Source: Fulvivirga imtechensis AK7 (lineage in GTDB: Bacteria > Bacteroidota > Bacteroidia > Cytophagales > Cyclobacteriaceae). From it: 64,000 nucleotides of DNA. The stretch spans positions 17,740 through 81,739 of the forward strand of contig NZ_AMZN01000050.1 in assembly GCF_000331535.1 (NCBI RefSeq). The letters run 5' to 3'. This document shows positions 45,332 through 54,570 of this stretch, piece after piece. The notes below the pieces were generated by a model. The model had not been told where the DNA came from, did no database searches, and was given only the letters and a program-made list of their open reading frames with translations. Every line of letters starts with the position of its first letter. The stretch's first letter is position 1. A program made the position numbers and the translations under genes.

Positions 45332-45886
45332 ATGAGAAAAATCATAGTCGTTGGAGGGATAATAGTTGCTGTAATTGTAATAGGCATGGCAGGCATGCGC
45401 TTTTACACTAAATCATTCAGCCCTCAGGATACTGCCATTTACCAGGGAGAGCACGTGGCTATTAAGGTAGACTACAGCCGTCCATATAAAAAGGACAGAG
45501 AGATCTTCGGTGGCCTGGTGCCCTATGGTGAGGTGTGGAGGACCGGAGCCAATGAGACAACAACATTTACCACCAACAAAGATCTTCGGATCGGCAACAA
45601 GTTATTGAAAGCAGGCTCTTATTCTCTCTTTACTATACCCGGACCGGACACCTGGACCGTGATATTCAATCAGGAAACCGGGCAGTGGGGAGTATCTCCA
45701 TTTAGCGGAAGGGCCAACCGTGACCCTGAAAAGGATGTGTTGACAATGGAGATACCCTCAATTCAAACCAAGAGCCTGTTCGAACAATTCACCATATCTT
45801 TTGAGAGAATGGGTAAAGAAATAGAAATGATCCTTATGTGGGATCATACTTTAATTGTAGTGCCCATCTATGTAGCGGAAAATTAG
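45332..45886 (+). CDS. DUF2911 protein
   Basis: The 184 residues have an N-terminal hydrophobic anchor (about residues 5-24) and the DUF2911 core: HVAIKVDYSRPYKKDREIFG, PYGEVWRTGANETTTFT, AGSYSLFTIPGPDTWTVIFN. The family is common and envelope-located in Bacteroidota, with no assigned activity. Its end overlaps the convergent PD40/OmpA-like gene by four bases. Confidence 0.9.
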   Translation: MRKIIVVGGIIVAVIVIGMAGMRFYTKSFSPQDTAIYQGEHVAIKVDYSRPYKKDREIFGGLVPYGEVWRTGANETTTFTTNKDLRIGNKLLKAGSYSLFTIPGPDTWTVIFNQETGQWGVSPFSGRANRDPEKDVLTMEIPSIQTKSLFEQFTISFERMGKEIEMILMWDHTLIVVPIYVAEN

Positions 45887-47601
45887 AAGGATGTTACCTT
45901 TAGCTTTACCTGTACATTCTCAGTGTTGACTTCCTCGGATTCATCGACTGAAGCAATTTTTTCAGAACGCGATATCTTTAACCAGATCCTGCTTTCCTCT
46001 ACACCACGACCAACCAGGTAAGCTTTTATGGCTTCTGATTGTTTTTGAGTTCGGTCGTTGTGGTATGTGTACCTGATTTCGAGTTGCTCTATTATCTCAT
46101 ACACCACATCGGCAGTATCCGCCACAAGCTCTTCATCATAATCTACCATTTCCAGAGAGTCAACATCATCACCTGCCATGGAATCATATGATGTTTCAAG
46201 AGAATCACGACTTAATATCGGACGTTCCACCTGGGAGAATATAGAATCTATGACCACCTCCGTTAGGTCAGGACTTGATTGGATGGAATCTTCCCGGTAG
46301 CTATTTTGATGCACGGCAATTTCAATGGCCATATATGGATTTTTCCTTAAAAGATCAGAGATCCTTCTCAGCTCAAAGGTAGAGATATCATCTATTTCGG
46401 ATGAATTTGATTCAAAGGTGATGGGCAGCTCATAAACCGCCCCCTTCTGAATGGGCATCAGTTGTATTTTAAGGATTTCCTTGTCTCTGGCGCCTATCTC
46501 TTCCTTCAGGTTATAAATTTTTGAAAAATACATATATGAAGGATCATCCAGGTCTACGGCCACATCATAAGCCGCTCCTTCTTTGAGTACAATGGCAAAC
46601 TCCCCCTTCGGTCCGGTTTTCTCATTCCATAACCGGTCGCGCTCATTGATGTTAAACACCGTCAGGTTAGCGTTGAGGGGTACTTCGGAAGCCCCCGTAA
46701 CGGTACCCTGTATGCGCATTACTTTTTTTGGCTGAAAGTCTTCCGGGATCAATATCTGTACCAATTCACTATTGCGTGTACCCTGTTTAGCCGCAAAAAG
46801 GTATCGACCTTTGGCCGGAATACTGACAAACTGATCATCTTTTTCCGTATTAATAAACTCCATGGGTATAGGATCTGTCCATGTTTCTCCCATACGTGAA
46901 GTCATAAAAAGATCCAATCCACCCTTTCCTCCAAATTTGTCCGAAGCAAAGATCATGGTTTCACCATCTGCCAGTATCCGTGGTGTTTGTGAGTTTCCGG
47001 TATTGATATTAGCAGGTAGCTCTTTGGGCTCTCCCCAGCCATTGTAGGTCTTTTTAGAGACCAGGATACGACATCCGCTCGCACCACCATACTCACTCAT
47101 CTTTTCGCAGCGCATAAAGTATAGGTATTCTCCATCAGGAGATAACATTGGGGCCCCCTCATTTTCACGACTATTTACAGGCATTCCGAAATTACCCGGT
47201 GCCTCCCAGTCGTTGCCTCTTCTGTTGCTATACCAAAGATCGAATCCCCCCAACCCGGATTTTCTGGAGGTGAAAAGCAGCATGTTACCATCAAAGCTGA
47301 GACTGTAACCTCCCCTGTAGTTGAGCGTAGGCCGGTTGATCAGCTTAGTTATTTCGAGTTCGTCATTCCAGGTGGAAACTGTTTTTTTTGTGGTCCATCG
47401 CATACTGTGATGCCCGTCATCGGTATAGTCCGACAGGTATACTAGTGTTTGTCCGTCACCACTGATAAATGGTGCATAGAGATTGATGGAGGCCCGGTTG
47501 ATATTAGACGGCAGCTTTCTCAGCTCATCCTGTGCCTGTATATTGACAAAGCCAATAAGACTAATAAGGACGAAAACACTCGTTCTGGTAATGCGAGACA
47601 T
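45883..47601 (-). CDS. PD40-CRD-OmpA-like exported protein with an altered OmpA domain
   Basis: The 572 residues start with a signal peptide (VFVLISLIGFVNIQAQ), then WD40-like PD40 repeats (about 38-285; YLYFMRCEKM, ETMIFASDKFGGKGGLDLFM), a carboxypeptidase-regulatory-like domain (about 295-380; IQGTVTGASEVPLNANL) and an OmpA-like C-terminal domain (about 388-570). In the last domain the GHTD-type loop is replaced by VHQNS, the NRRV-type loop by NTENVQV, and about 75 acidic residues (434-510) are inserted. The order resembles PorE-type gliding/type IX secretion proteins, which however also have TPRs. Peptidoglycan binding is therefore doubtful. Confidence 0.85.
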   Translation of the reverse strand: MSRITRTSVFVLISLIGFVNIQAQDELRKLPSNINRASINLYAPFISGDGQTLVYLSDYTDDGHHSMRWTTKKTVSTWNDELEITKLINRPTLNYRGGYSLSFDGNMLLFTSRKSGLGGFDLWYSNRRGNDWEAPGNFGMPVNSRENEGAPMLSPDGEYLYFMRCEKMSEYGGASGCRILVSKKTYNGWGEPKELPANINTGNSQTPRILADGETMIFASDKFGGKGGLDLFMTSRMGETWTDPIPMEFINTEKDDQFVSIPAKGRYLFAAKQGTRNSELVQILIPEDFQPKKVMRIQGTVTGASEVPLNANLTVFNINERDRLWNEKTGPKGEFAIVLKEGAAYDVAVDLDDPSYMYFSKIYNLKEEIGARDKEILKIQLMPIQKGAVYELPITFESNSSEIDDISTFELRRISDLLRKNPYMAIEIAVHQNSYREDSIQSSPDLTEVVIDSIFSQVERPILSRDSLETSYDSMAGDDVDSLEMVDYDEELVADTADVVYEIIEQLEIRYTYHNDRTQKQSEAIKAYLVGRGVEESRIWLKISRSEKIASVDESEEVNTENVQVKLKVTSF

Positions 47602-47697
47602 GACGTTATGTTTAGGTTACTTATTCTAAATATAAACATTAAAGCAAAAACATTTCCAAAACAATTCATAAATTCAATTTTCAAAAAACAGTATTAA

Positions 47698-50600
47698 GTG
47701 AAGACATTTACTATTCTGGTCATCAGTATCATTTGTACAACGCAGCTACGCTCCCAGAAACTGGAAACTGTGGTACAACGCGGACATTATGAAGCGATCA
47801 AAGCCGTTACCTTTACTCCGGACGGCAAAAATCTGCTTACAGCCAGTCGAGATAAATCCATAAAACTCTGGGATGTCGCCTCAGGTAGAGAACTCAGGTC
47901 TTTTCTGGGGCATTCTTCGACTGTCAATGATCTGGATGTTAGCAATGATGGAAAATACTTTGTAAGTAGTGGAGCTGATAAAGTGGCACGTTTATGGGAA
48001 ATTGAAACAGGCCGCCTCATTCGAACCTTCCGGGGCCATAACGATTTGCTCACTACTGTCGACCTGAGCGGTGATGGCAAACAATTGATTACAGCCGGCT
48101 ACGATTGGGTAGCCATCCTTTGGGACGTAACCACAGGTGATACCCTCCGTACATTCAAGGTCAACCCTGACAAAGGCCTGGGATATGGTATAGATGCCAG
48201 GTTTACAGTTGATGACAGACTGGTGGCGTTCGGAGCAGACAATCGCACTACCACTGTCTACCATGTGAAGACAGGGGAGCTGGTGCAGGAATTAAAACCA
48301 GCGGAAGGCTGGTGCGGGGGCTGTGCAACTTTCGTAGATTATTCGGATAATGGAGAACACCTGATTACAGCCAGCAATAAAGGAGATTTCGTTCTTCGCA
48401 ACAGTAAGAGTGGAGAGATACTTCAGACTTTTGAAAGCAATTGGGAAACTTTCAGAGCCATAGACATCAGCCCTCATGGCGAATGGGCGCTGATGCTTGG
48501 AGAAGATTCATTGAAAACATACGATGTAGCTACCGGCCGGCTAAAATATGCAATCCGCCACCACCACAAGATGCCGGCCACAGATGCCACCTTCAGTCCG
48601 GATAATCGATACATTGTTACCGTAGGTGATGATCAGAAGGTGCATCTCTATGACGCGGGTACCGGAAAATTGCTTCATACGCTGGGAGGCTACCTGGCTA
48701 CCAGAGATAAAGGCGGGCTGGACTATGACGTTAATTCCCGGTGGGATTACTATATCAAAAAATATACTGACCTAAAGCACGATTTTGCTGTGAGCCCCGA
48801 TGGAAAATATCTTTTAAAAGGCAAAGTAGGAAAGATAGCCCGTATGTGGGAGATCAACTCGGGGAAGATTGTTCAGGAGTTTTACGGGCACGACAAGGCG
48901 GTGCTATGCATGGCCTTCACTAAAGACGGTAAAAAGGTGGTGACCGGCAGTGCGGATAATACAGTTAAAATATGGGAAACAGGCTCGGGAAAGGAGCTTA
49001 TAACATTAAAAGGGCATCGTGAGGTAATTTTTTCTGTTGCCCTGAGCCCTGATGAGAAGAAGATCATTACCGGTAGTTGGGATGGAACAGCAAAAATATG
49101 GGACACCTCGTCCGGAAAGCTGCTGCAGACACTAACTTTTGAAAATAGCTCGCCCTATCAGATTGGATTTTTTAAAAATGACATCTATGCCTACGTGGCC
49201 GGACTCGATAAGTCGTTCAAACTGTATGAACTTGATGCTAAACTACAGGTACAAAATTATGTGGGACATACCGATGTCATACAGGCTTTTGCCGTCCACC
49301 CGAATAGCCACCAGGTAGCCTCTGTATCCTGGGATGGGAAGCTAAAGGTCTGGAATGCCGCCACAGGACTTCAAGAGTGGAGAATTTCATCAGAAGAACC
49401 ATTATATTCTGTTTCCTATAGCGGTAATGGTCAGTACCTGGCTTTTGGTGGAGGGGATAGGGTGTTGAGGGTGGTCAACAGCCAAAATGGTGACGAAGTT
49501 AAAGAGCTGACTGGTCACAAAGCCGCCATTACTAACATCCGGTTTTCCCAAAATGATAAGCTTTTGATCAGCGCCAGTGAGGATGGAATGATCAAGATCT
49601 GGGATATTAATGATGGCAAGGAGCTCATCTCCTACATCCTGCTGGAGAATAAGGATTGGATGGCAATCAATTCGGAAGGCTACTTCAATGCCTCCGATGG
49701 CGCTTTCGACAAGATCGCTTTTGTTAAGGGTATGAAAAGCTACGGTGCAGGCCAGTTTTTCGAACAGTTTTTCCAGCCGGATCTTCTGGATAAAACGTTT
49801 AGCTCGGCAAAAGATGAGCGGCTCAACCTGCATGATAAAATTAAGAAATCACCACCACCGCTTATTGAGATCATCACTCCACATCAGGGAGAGGCGTTTC
49901 GTAACAATGAAGCAGAGGTAATGATAAAAGTAACGGACGCTGGTGGAGGGGTGGATGAGGTGAAAGTGCTGCATAATGGCAAACTTGTTAACACCCAGGT
50001 ACCTGATGTTCCCAAGGGTAAATCAGCTTTAGTAACCTGTACACTACGACTTATTCCCGGGAGCAATGCAATTACCGTTTCAGCCTTCAGCAGGGGGCGG
50101 ATAGAATCGGAAAGGCAAGAGGTAAAGGTAGGAATGGAAGGGAAGGTCAACTCAACCTTGTACGTTGTGGCGGTAGGTATTAACAAATATAAAAATGAGG
50201 CACTGAATCTTAATTATGCTGCAGCAGACGCCAAAGGTTTTATAAAATCCATTACCGAAAAGTCGAAAAAATTATTTGACAGAATAGAAGTGATCCCATT
50301 TTATGACGAAGAGGCCACCAGACAGGATATCATGAGTAAGCTTGATGTGCTTTCAAAAATTATTAAACCTCAGGATGTTTTGTTTTTTTATTATGCAGGA
50401 CATGGCAGTATGGTCGATAATGATTTTTACTTCATCCCTACCGACAATGTGCAACTTTACAATGAAGAAAAACTCAAGAAGAACGCAATCTATGCCGGAG
50501 ACCTTCAGGATAAGCTGGCAGCCATACCGGCTTTAAAGCAACTCATCATTATTGATGCCTGCCAGTCGGGGGGAAGTGTTGAGCTGTTGGCACAGCGAGG

Positions 50601-50907
50601 TGCAGGAGAAGAAAAAGCGCTGGCGCAACTATCCAGAAGCACGGGTATTCATGTACTGGCTGCAGCGGGCAGCGAGCAGTTTGCGATCGAGTTTACCGAA
50701 TTAGGTCACGGGCTGTTTACCTATGTATTACTCGAAGCACTTTCCGGGAAGGCTGATGGAGCGCCCCAAGATGGCAAAATTACTATTTATGAACTCAAAT
50801 CGTATCTTGATGACCAGGTACCGGAGTTTTCAAAGAAGTTTAAAGGCAAGTTGCAGTTCCCTTACACCTTCTCTCGTGGGCATGACTTTCCCGTGGTGAT
50901 TGATTAG
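47698..50907 (+). CDS. Exported WD40-repeat protein with C-terminal caspase-like domain
   Basis: The 1069-residue protein starts at GTG 47698 with a signal-like sequence (FTILVISIICTTQLRSQ), then about 12-14 WD40 repeats (residues 30-640; e.g. LLTASRDKSIKLWDVASGRE) and a peptidase C14 domain (about 817-1069) with catalytic His902 in FYYAGHGSMVDNDFYF and Cys955 in LIIIDACQSGGSVE. It probably acts in the periplasm or outside, unlike most cytosolic caspase-like proteins. Divergent from the PD40 gene across 96 bases, which may share regulation. Substrate unknown. Confidence 0.9.
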   Translation: MKTFTILVISIICTTQLRSQKLETVVQRGHYEAIKAVTFTPDGKNLLTASRDKSIKLWDVASGRELRSFLGHSSTVNDLDVSNDGKYFVSSGADKVARLWEIETGRLIRTFRGHNDLLTTVDLSGDGKQLITAGYDWVAILWDVTTGDTLRTFKVNPDKGLGYGIDARFTVDDRLVAFGADNRTTTVYHVKTGELVQELKPAEGWCGGCATFVDYSDNGEHLITASNKGDFVLRNSKSGEILQTFESNWETFRAIDISPHGEWALMLGEDSLKTYDVATGRLKYAIRHHHKMPATDATFSPDNRYIVTVGDDQKVHLYDAGTGKLLHTLGGYLATRDKGGLDYDVNSRWDYYIKKYTDLKHDFAVSPDGKYLLKGKVGKIARMWEINSGKIVQEFYGHDKAVLCMAFTKDGKKVVTGSADNTVKIWETGSGKELITLKGHREVIFSVALSPDEKKIITGSWDGTAKIWDTSSGKLLQTLTFENSSPYQIGFFKNDIYAYVAGLDKSFKLYELDAKLQVQNYVGHTDVIQAFAVHPNSHQVASVSWDGKLKVWNAATGLQEWRISSEEPLYSVSYSGNGQYLAFGGGDRVLRVVNSQNGDEVKELTGHKAAITNIRFSQNDKLLISASEDGMIKIWDINDGKELISYILLENKDWMAINSEGYFNASDGAFDKIAFVKGMKSYGAGQFFEQFFQPDLLDKTFSSAKDERLNLHDKIKKSPPPLIEIITPHQGEAFRNNEAEVMIKVTDAGGGVDEVKVLHNGKLVNTQVPDVPKGKSALVTCTLRLIPGSNAITVSAFSRGRIESERQEVKVGMEGKVNSTLYVVAVGINKYKNEALNLNYAAADAKGFIKSITEKSKKLFDRIEVIPFYDEEATRQDIMSKLDVLSKIIKPQDVLFFYYAGHGSMVDNDFYFIPTDNVQLYNEEKLKKNAIYAGDLQDKLAAIPALKQLIIIDACQSGGSVELLAQRGAGEEKALAQLSRSTGIHVLAAAGSEQFAIEFTELGHGLFTYVLLEALSGKADGAPQDGKITIYELKSYLDDQVPEFSKKFKGKLQFPYTFSRGHDFPVVID

Positions 50908-51032
50908 TGCTTCATTTATACCCGTGATACTTTCTGTATTCACTAACTTTGCAGCCGGGAGGTTGACTGAGCATATGTGCGCAGTCAGAGGTATGCCCAT
51001 GTCTCAATACTAATATCTCAATACTAAATACA

Positions 51033-51806
51033 ATGAAATTATACCACAGAGAACTTGGCCATGGAAAACCATTGATCATCCTGCATGGGCTTTTTGGCTC
51101 ATCTGATAACTGGATGTCTATTGCCAGGGAGCTGGAATCTGATTATAAGATCTACCTGGTAGATCAGCGCAACCACGGTCAGTCAGCCAATAACGAGGAG
51201 TTTAGTTACACTGCGATGGCAGATGATCTCAATGAGTTTATCAATGAGCACGGTATTGAAAAGCCGTATATTCTGGGTCACTCTATGGGAGGTAAAACGG
51301 CCATGAAATTTGCAATAACCCACGCCGATATGTGGAAAAAACTGATTGTCGTTGACATTGCTCCAAAGGCTTATCCGGTGCGTCATGATACTATTTTGGA
51401 GGGGTTGAAGTCTATCGATGTGACCAATCTGAAATCACGGGGTGATGCGGACAGGCAGTTGGCCAACTATGTTTCGGATCTTGGTACCCGCCAGTTTTTA
51501 CTCAAAAACCTCTCAAGGAAGTCCGATGGGGGCTTTGAATGGAAAATAAACCTTCCCGTGATCGATAAAAACATTGAAGCCATGGGCGAAGGTATTGAGG
51601 ACCGGTTGGCCATTGAAAGGGAGGTGCTTTTTATAAGAGGCGAGAAGTCTGACTACATCCAGGATAAAGATAATATTTTGATCGTGCAGCTTTTCCCCAA
51701 CTCAGAGGTAAAAACGGTTAAAAATGCAGGACACTGGGTGCATGCGGAGCAACCGGAGGTGCTAATAGGAATGGTAAGAGAGTTTTTGGGGAGCCCAAAG
51801 CACTAA
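51033..51806 (+). CDS. Alpha/beta hydrolase (YbfF-like)
   Basis: The 257 residues match YbfF-type esterases: LIILHGLFGSSDNWMSIARE, YLVDQRNHGQSANNEEFSYT, GHSMGGKTAMKFA (Ser84), FIRGEKSDYIQDKD (Asp) and AGHWVHAEQPE (His). Cytosolic. Single gene. Confidence 0.9.
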   Translation: MKLYHRELGHGKPLIILHGLFGSSDNWMSIARELESDYKIYLVDQRNHGQSANNEEFSYTAMADDLNEFINEHGIEKPYILGHSMGGKTAMKFAITHADMWKKLIVVDIAPKAYPVRHDTILEGLKSIDVTNLKSRGDADRQLANYVSDLGTRQFLLKNLSRKSDGGFEWKINLPVIDKNIEAMGEGIEDRLAIEREVLFIRGEKSDYIQDKDNILIVQLFPNSEVKTVKNAGHWVHAEQPEVLIGMVREFLGSPKH

Positions 51807-51830
51807 AAATTAGTCCCAGCGTATCCTTGA

Positions 51831-51984
51831 TAATTAGTGTCTCTAAGAAAACGCCAATGTCTGCGTTACGCACGCCCCAAAAAATGCTCACGTACCTCAG
51901 TACGCTCCGCTTTTTGGCACTTTACAAGCCTAGATCTTGGCGTTTTCTTAATGCCACTTAGAGTTTTCTTATAGACACCCAATT
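51831..51984. repeat. Family B palindromic element, complete copy
   Basis: The left arm TAGTGTCTCTAAGAAAACGC mirrors the right arm GCGTTTTCTT and TTTTCTTATAGACACCC; the centre CCAAAAAATGCTCACGTACC and GTACGCTCCGCTTTTTGG folds on itself. Related partial copies are at 36395-36458 and 43772-43818. No protein is encoded. Confidence 0.72.
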
Positions 51985-52135
51985 TTACTTTAGGCGGAAA
52001 AAGCTCCTCCTGATAACCCAAAAGCAGCCTTAAATTTTTTTGCTTACTTTTTGTTTCAAGACAAAAACTAAGAAACTGAGCTATGAAAGATCACCTGTAG
52101 AAATTCTCAAGAACTCCCCGGTTCAACGTAGTCAT

Positions 52136-52169
52136 GCTACCACTTAGCCATGGGGGCGATAGTGGTGGC
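52136..52169. terminator. Hairpin behind the DUF2905 gene
   Basis: GCTACCACT (52136-52144) pairs with AGTGGTGGC (52161-52169) around a 16-base loop. It lies just past the stop of the leftward DUF2905 gene. A similar hairpin with the same AGATAGTGGTG side is at 62789-62826, also at a convergent junction. Confidence 0.5.
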
Positions 52170-52187
52170 ACGACCAAGCAAATAGTA

Positions 52188-52400
52188 TCACCCCTTCAAC
52201 TTCTGGATAATGTAGATGATCAGGGAAAGCAAGATACTTAGCACTATACTGGTCATCAGGGGAAAATAGAATTGAAAACCATCTCTCTTAATGGAAATAT
52301 CACCCGGGAGCTTGCCAAGAAATGGGATCTTTGGCCCGAAGTGTAGTATAACTCCCACAACGATGAGTATAACTCCTATAATGATCAACATCCTTCCCAT
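52188..52400 (-). CDS. DUF2905 small membrane protein
   Basis: The 70 residues from ATG 52398-52400 (MGRMLIIIGVILIVVGVILH, KIPFLGKLPGDISIKRDGF, FYFPLMTSIVLSILLSLIIY) match the DUF2905 family: two membrane helices around a conserved LPGDI loop. The open frame extends upstream to 52538, but these residues are not part of the family and are hydrophilic/irregular, so the shorter start is preferred. Confidence 0.88.
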   Translation of the reverse strand: MGRMLIIIGVILIVVGVILHFGPKIPFLGKLPGDISIKRDGFQFYFPLMTSIVLSILLSLIIYIIQKLKG

Positions 52401-52794
52401 AGGGGCAAATTTCACCAGAAAGAGTTTAACAGACAAGTGTACAGCCTGGACAAAGCCTGAGTTTAAAAGGGTTTTTGAAATTGAAGAAAATAACGTGAGG
52501 TGGATATAGCAGAACCGATTAAATTGTATACGTATCAAAAGCAGAACCCACCCACTGGCACGGAAGTAATTACTTCCGCGGTAGTTGGGCTACCCTTTTT
52601 TAAGCATTTTATATCGTACTCAAATTAAAATAAATATCAACGACCCTAAAAACAGTCAACTCTATTTCGGATTGGACAGAACCAGAAACAAGACCTAACA
52701 AGTTACCAGCTTCCAGTAACTGAGAAACCAGAAGCCAATAAAGGGCCGCCCCTTTCGAAACGACCCTTACCCTCTCCTATGAAGATAACTTACT
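52401..52794. other. Intergenic region with a hairpin and terminator, no gene
   Basis: These 394 bases hold no supported gene. An inverted GGAAGTAATTACTTCC at about 52561-52576 next to CCCTTTTTTAAG and the terminator at 52739-52769 are the only structures seen. Confidence 0.5.
52739..52769 (-). terminator. Terminator-like hairpin of the leftward exported-protein gene
   Basis: Read leftward, AAGGGTCG pairs with CGGCCCTT (52761-52768 and 52741-52748; one G-U pair only in this direction). It lies 26 bases after the stop of the gene at 52795-53385, with only a short T tract. Confidence 0.5.
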
Positions 52795-53385
52795 TTATTT
52801 TATATGTATCCGTTCGCGGAAATTTCTGCCTGCGACTTCTATTAATACGGTATAGTAGCCAGGGTCGAGTTGTGAGATATCGTATCGTCTGGACAGGTTG
52901 CCATTATCCGCAACAATCTCTTGAAAAATAACCTCATTAGCCTTGTCAAGAATGCTCAGTTTTAGAGTCGAATCTGTATTTAGAAGAGCCACGTCCATAT
53001 TATTGCCTTTTTGAGTCACCCTGGGTTTGTGCATCACTAATCGACTCTCCTGATCGATTGATAGCCAGTTGTTTCGGATGGATAATGAAAACTTTTCTAT
53101 AGTTTCATTGCTTTCAATTTCCAGGAAATACTGCCCGTCAGGCAGAGGTTCAAGATCAAAGCCCTTGACATAGTTGTTCTTGTTCTTGTAGCTTTCTTTA
53201 TAAAGCTCGAAATCATAACTGTCCTTTAACGACACATTTATACGTGATGCGTCAGTACTTTTTACAATTACAAAAAATTTTTTGGCGTCATAAGAAGTCA
53301 CTTTTACATATGGTGTACCGTATACGCCCGTAAATAACCCTGTCGATACGACTACAGCTATTATGAATTTTCTAAATGTTTTCAT
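52795..53385 (-). CDS. Exported protein with two beta domains (paralogue of 15367-15975)
   Basis: The 196 residues have a signal peptide (FIIAVVVSTGLFTGVYG) and two similar halves: FFVIVKSTDASRINVSLKDS with LEPLPDGQYFLEIES, and VALLNTDSTLKLSILDKANE with YDISQLDPGYYTVLIE. The plan and the motif LPDGxYFLEI match the protein at 15367, so they are paralogues. TAAATTTG on the minus strand (53421-53428) is a possible -7 element. Role unknown. Confidence 0.72.
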   Translation of the reverse strand: MKTFRKFIIAVVVSTGLFTGVYGTPYVKVTSYDAKKFFVIVKSTDASRINVSLKDSYDFELYKESYKNKNNYVKGFDLEPLPDGQYFLEIESNETIEKFSLSIRNNWLSIDQESRLVMHKPRVTQKGNNMDVALLNTDSTLKLSILDKANEVIFQEIVADNGNLSRRYDISQLDPGYYTVLIEVAGRNFRERIHIK

Positions 53386-53491
53386 GTCTGTTGTGTTTGA
53401 GTTTTGAAAAACTTATGATACAAATTTAGGTTCATCTTCAGGGCTACACTACTTCCGGTTTGACCACTTTATGTTCTATTTTAACCACATA

Positions 53492-53523
53492 TTTGCCGCA
53501 TAGTATATATGATGTTAATTTTG
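53492..53523 (+). promoter_or_regulatory. Bacteroidota-type promoter for the AraC-family gene
   Basis: TTTG (53492-53495), 20-base spacer, TAATTTTG (53516-53523). Transcription would begin near 53530, inside the extended open frame, and supports ATG 53583 as the true start. Confidence 0.6.
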
Positions 53524-53582
53524 CACATAAATTGGTTAATTTTACATTGCTGGCTTCAGTGCTGATATTTTATTTTGCAGGT

Positions 53583-54461
53583 ATGATTATTAAAAAGCCC
53601 ATCTTTGAACAGATCAACCCGGCCTTTGGTACTTCTATCACAGTCAGACAGTATCGAGACCCGTGTCGGAATAAGTTACCTTACTGGCATATCCACCCTG
53701 AAATGGAATTGGTGTATGTCAATGGCGGTAGCGGCAAGCGCCATATTGGCAATCAGTTGTCTTATTTTAACAATGGAGACCTGATCTTTATCGGAGCAAA
53801 CCTTCCGCACTATGGTTTTACTGACCGCCTGACGGGCAACCGTTCCGAGACTATTTTACAAATGCGGGAAGACTTTCTGGGCGAATACTTCTTCTCAATA
53901 CCTGAAATGGCCCTTGTTAAAAAATTGATAGAAAGGGCGAGGAAGGGAATAGCCTTTCATGGCAAAACCAAGCGAGCCGTAGGTAAGAAAATAGAAAAGC
54001 TGATTGATCGCGATCCATACGACAGGTTGTTAAAAGTATTGGCCATATTAAAGCAGTTGGCAGCCTCTCAGGAATACACCCTTCTGAATGTGGATGGCTT
54101 TGCCCTGGAGATCGAACCCAGGGATGCCGATCGTATTAATAAGGTCTATAAGTATGTAAGGGAAAATTTCCAACGCCCGATCAGCCTTGATGAGATCGCA
54201 GATACAGTGAGCATGACCGAGCCGGCCTTCTGCCGATACTTTAAGAAAATATCAGGGAAGACATTTACAAAATTCGTCAACGAATACCGTCTTGTACATG
54301 CTTCTAAACTGCTTTCGGAAAGCTCATCCAGCATTACAGATGTGTGCTATGAATGTGGATTCAATAACTTCTCACACTTTAATAAACAATTTAAGCGCTT
54401 CATAGGGAAGAGCCCATCTGACTACCGAAGGGAACTGACTAAGGTAATGGATGGGCAATGA
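53583..54461 (+). CDS. AraC family transcriptional regulator
   Basis: From ATG 53583 the 292 residues show an N-terminal cupin-type sensor (YWHIHPEMELVYVNGGSGKR, DLIFIGANLPHYGF) and the C-terminal AraC HTH pair (VYKYVRENFQRPISLDEIAD, FTKFVNEYRLVHASKLLSES, ITDVCYECGFNNFSHFNKQF). The open frame reaches back to 53460, but a promoter lies within that stretch and the added residues are not of the family. The ligand is unknown, possibly a sugar. The next gene's ATG is 109 bases on. Confidence 0.9.
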   Translation: MIIKKPIFEQINPAFGTSITVRQYRDPCRNKLPYWHIHPEMELVYVNGGSGKRHIGNQLSYFNNGDLIFIGANLPHYGFTDRLTGNRSETILQMREDFLGEYFFSIPEMALVKKLIERARKGIAFHGKTKRAVGKKIEKLIDRDPYDRLLKVLAILKQLAASQEYTLLNVDGFALEIEPRDADRINKVYKYVRENFQRPISLDEIADTVSMTEPAFCRYFKKISGKTFTKFVNEYRLVHASKLLSESSSSITDVCYECGFNNFSHFNKQFKRFIGKSPSDYRRELTKVMDGQ

Positions 54462-54570
54462 CGAATGTCAATAGAGGCACTAATTCGTATTTTGGAAACC
54501 GATCCTGTGGGAAATCTTGTGTCTAAATGAAAGTGATTCTTTAGTTTTACTTCGGACAAACACAGCAAAA

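Larger units (their letters stand above)
51807..52187. other. Spacer with repeat and hairpin
   Basis: No gene was found in these 381 bases between convergent genes. It holds the family B palindrome (51831-51984) and the hairpin at 52136-52169, described separately. Confidence 0.6.

Noticed and set aside
52401..52538. N-terminal extension of the DUF2905 protein
   Set aside because: The family start is at MGRMLIIIG (52400); the added residues have no match and no start signal.
53460..53582. N-terminal extension of the AraC-family protein
   Set aside because: A consensus promoter (53492-53523) lies in this stretch, so it is probably upstream of the transcript start.
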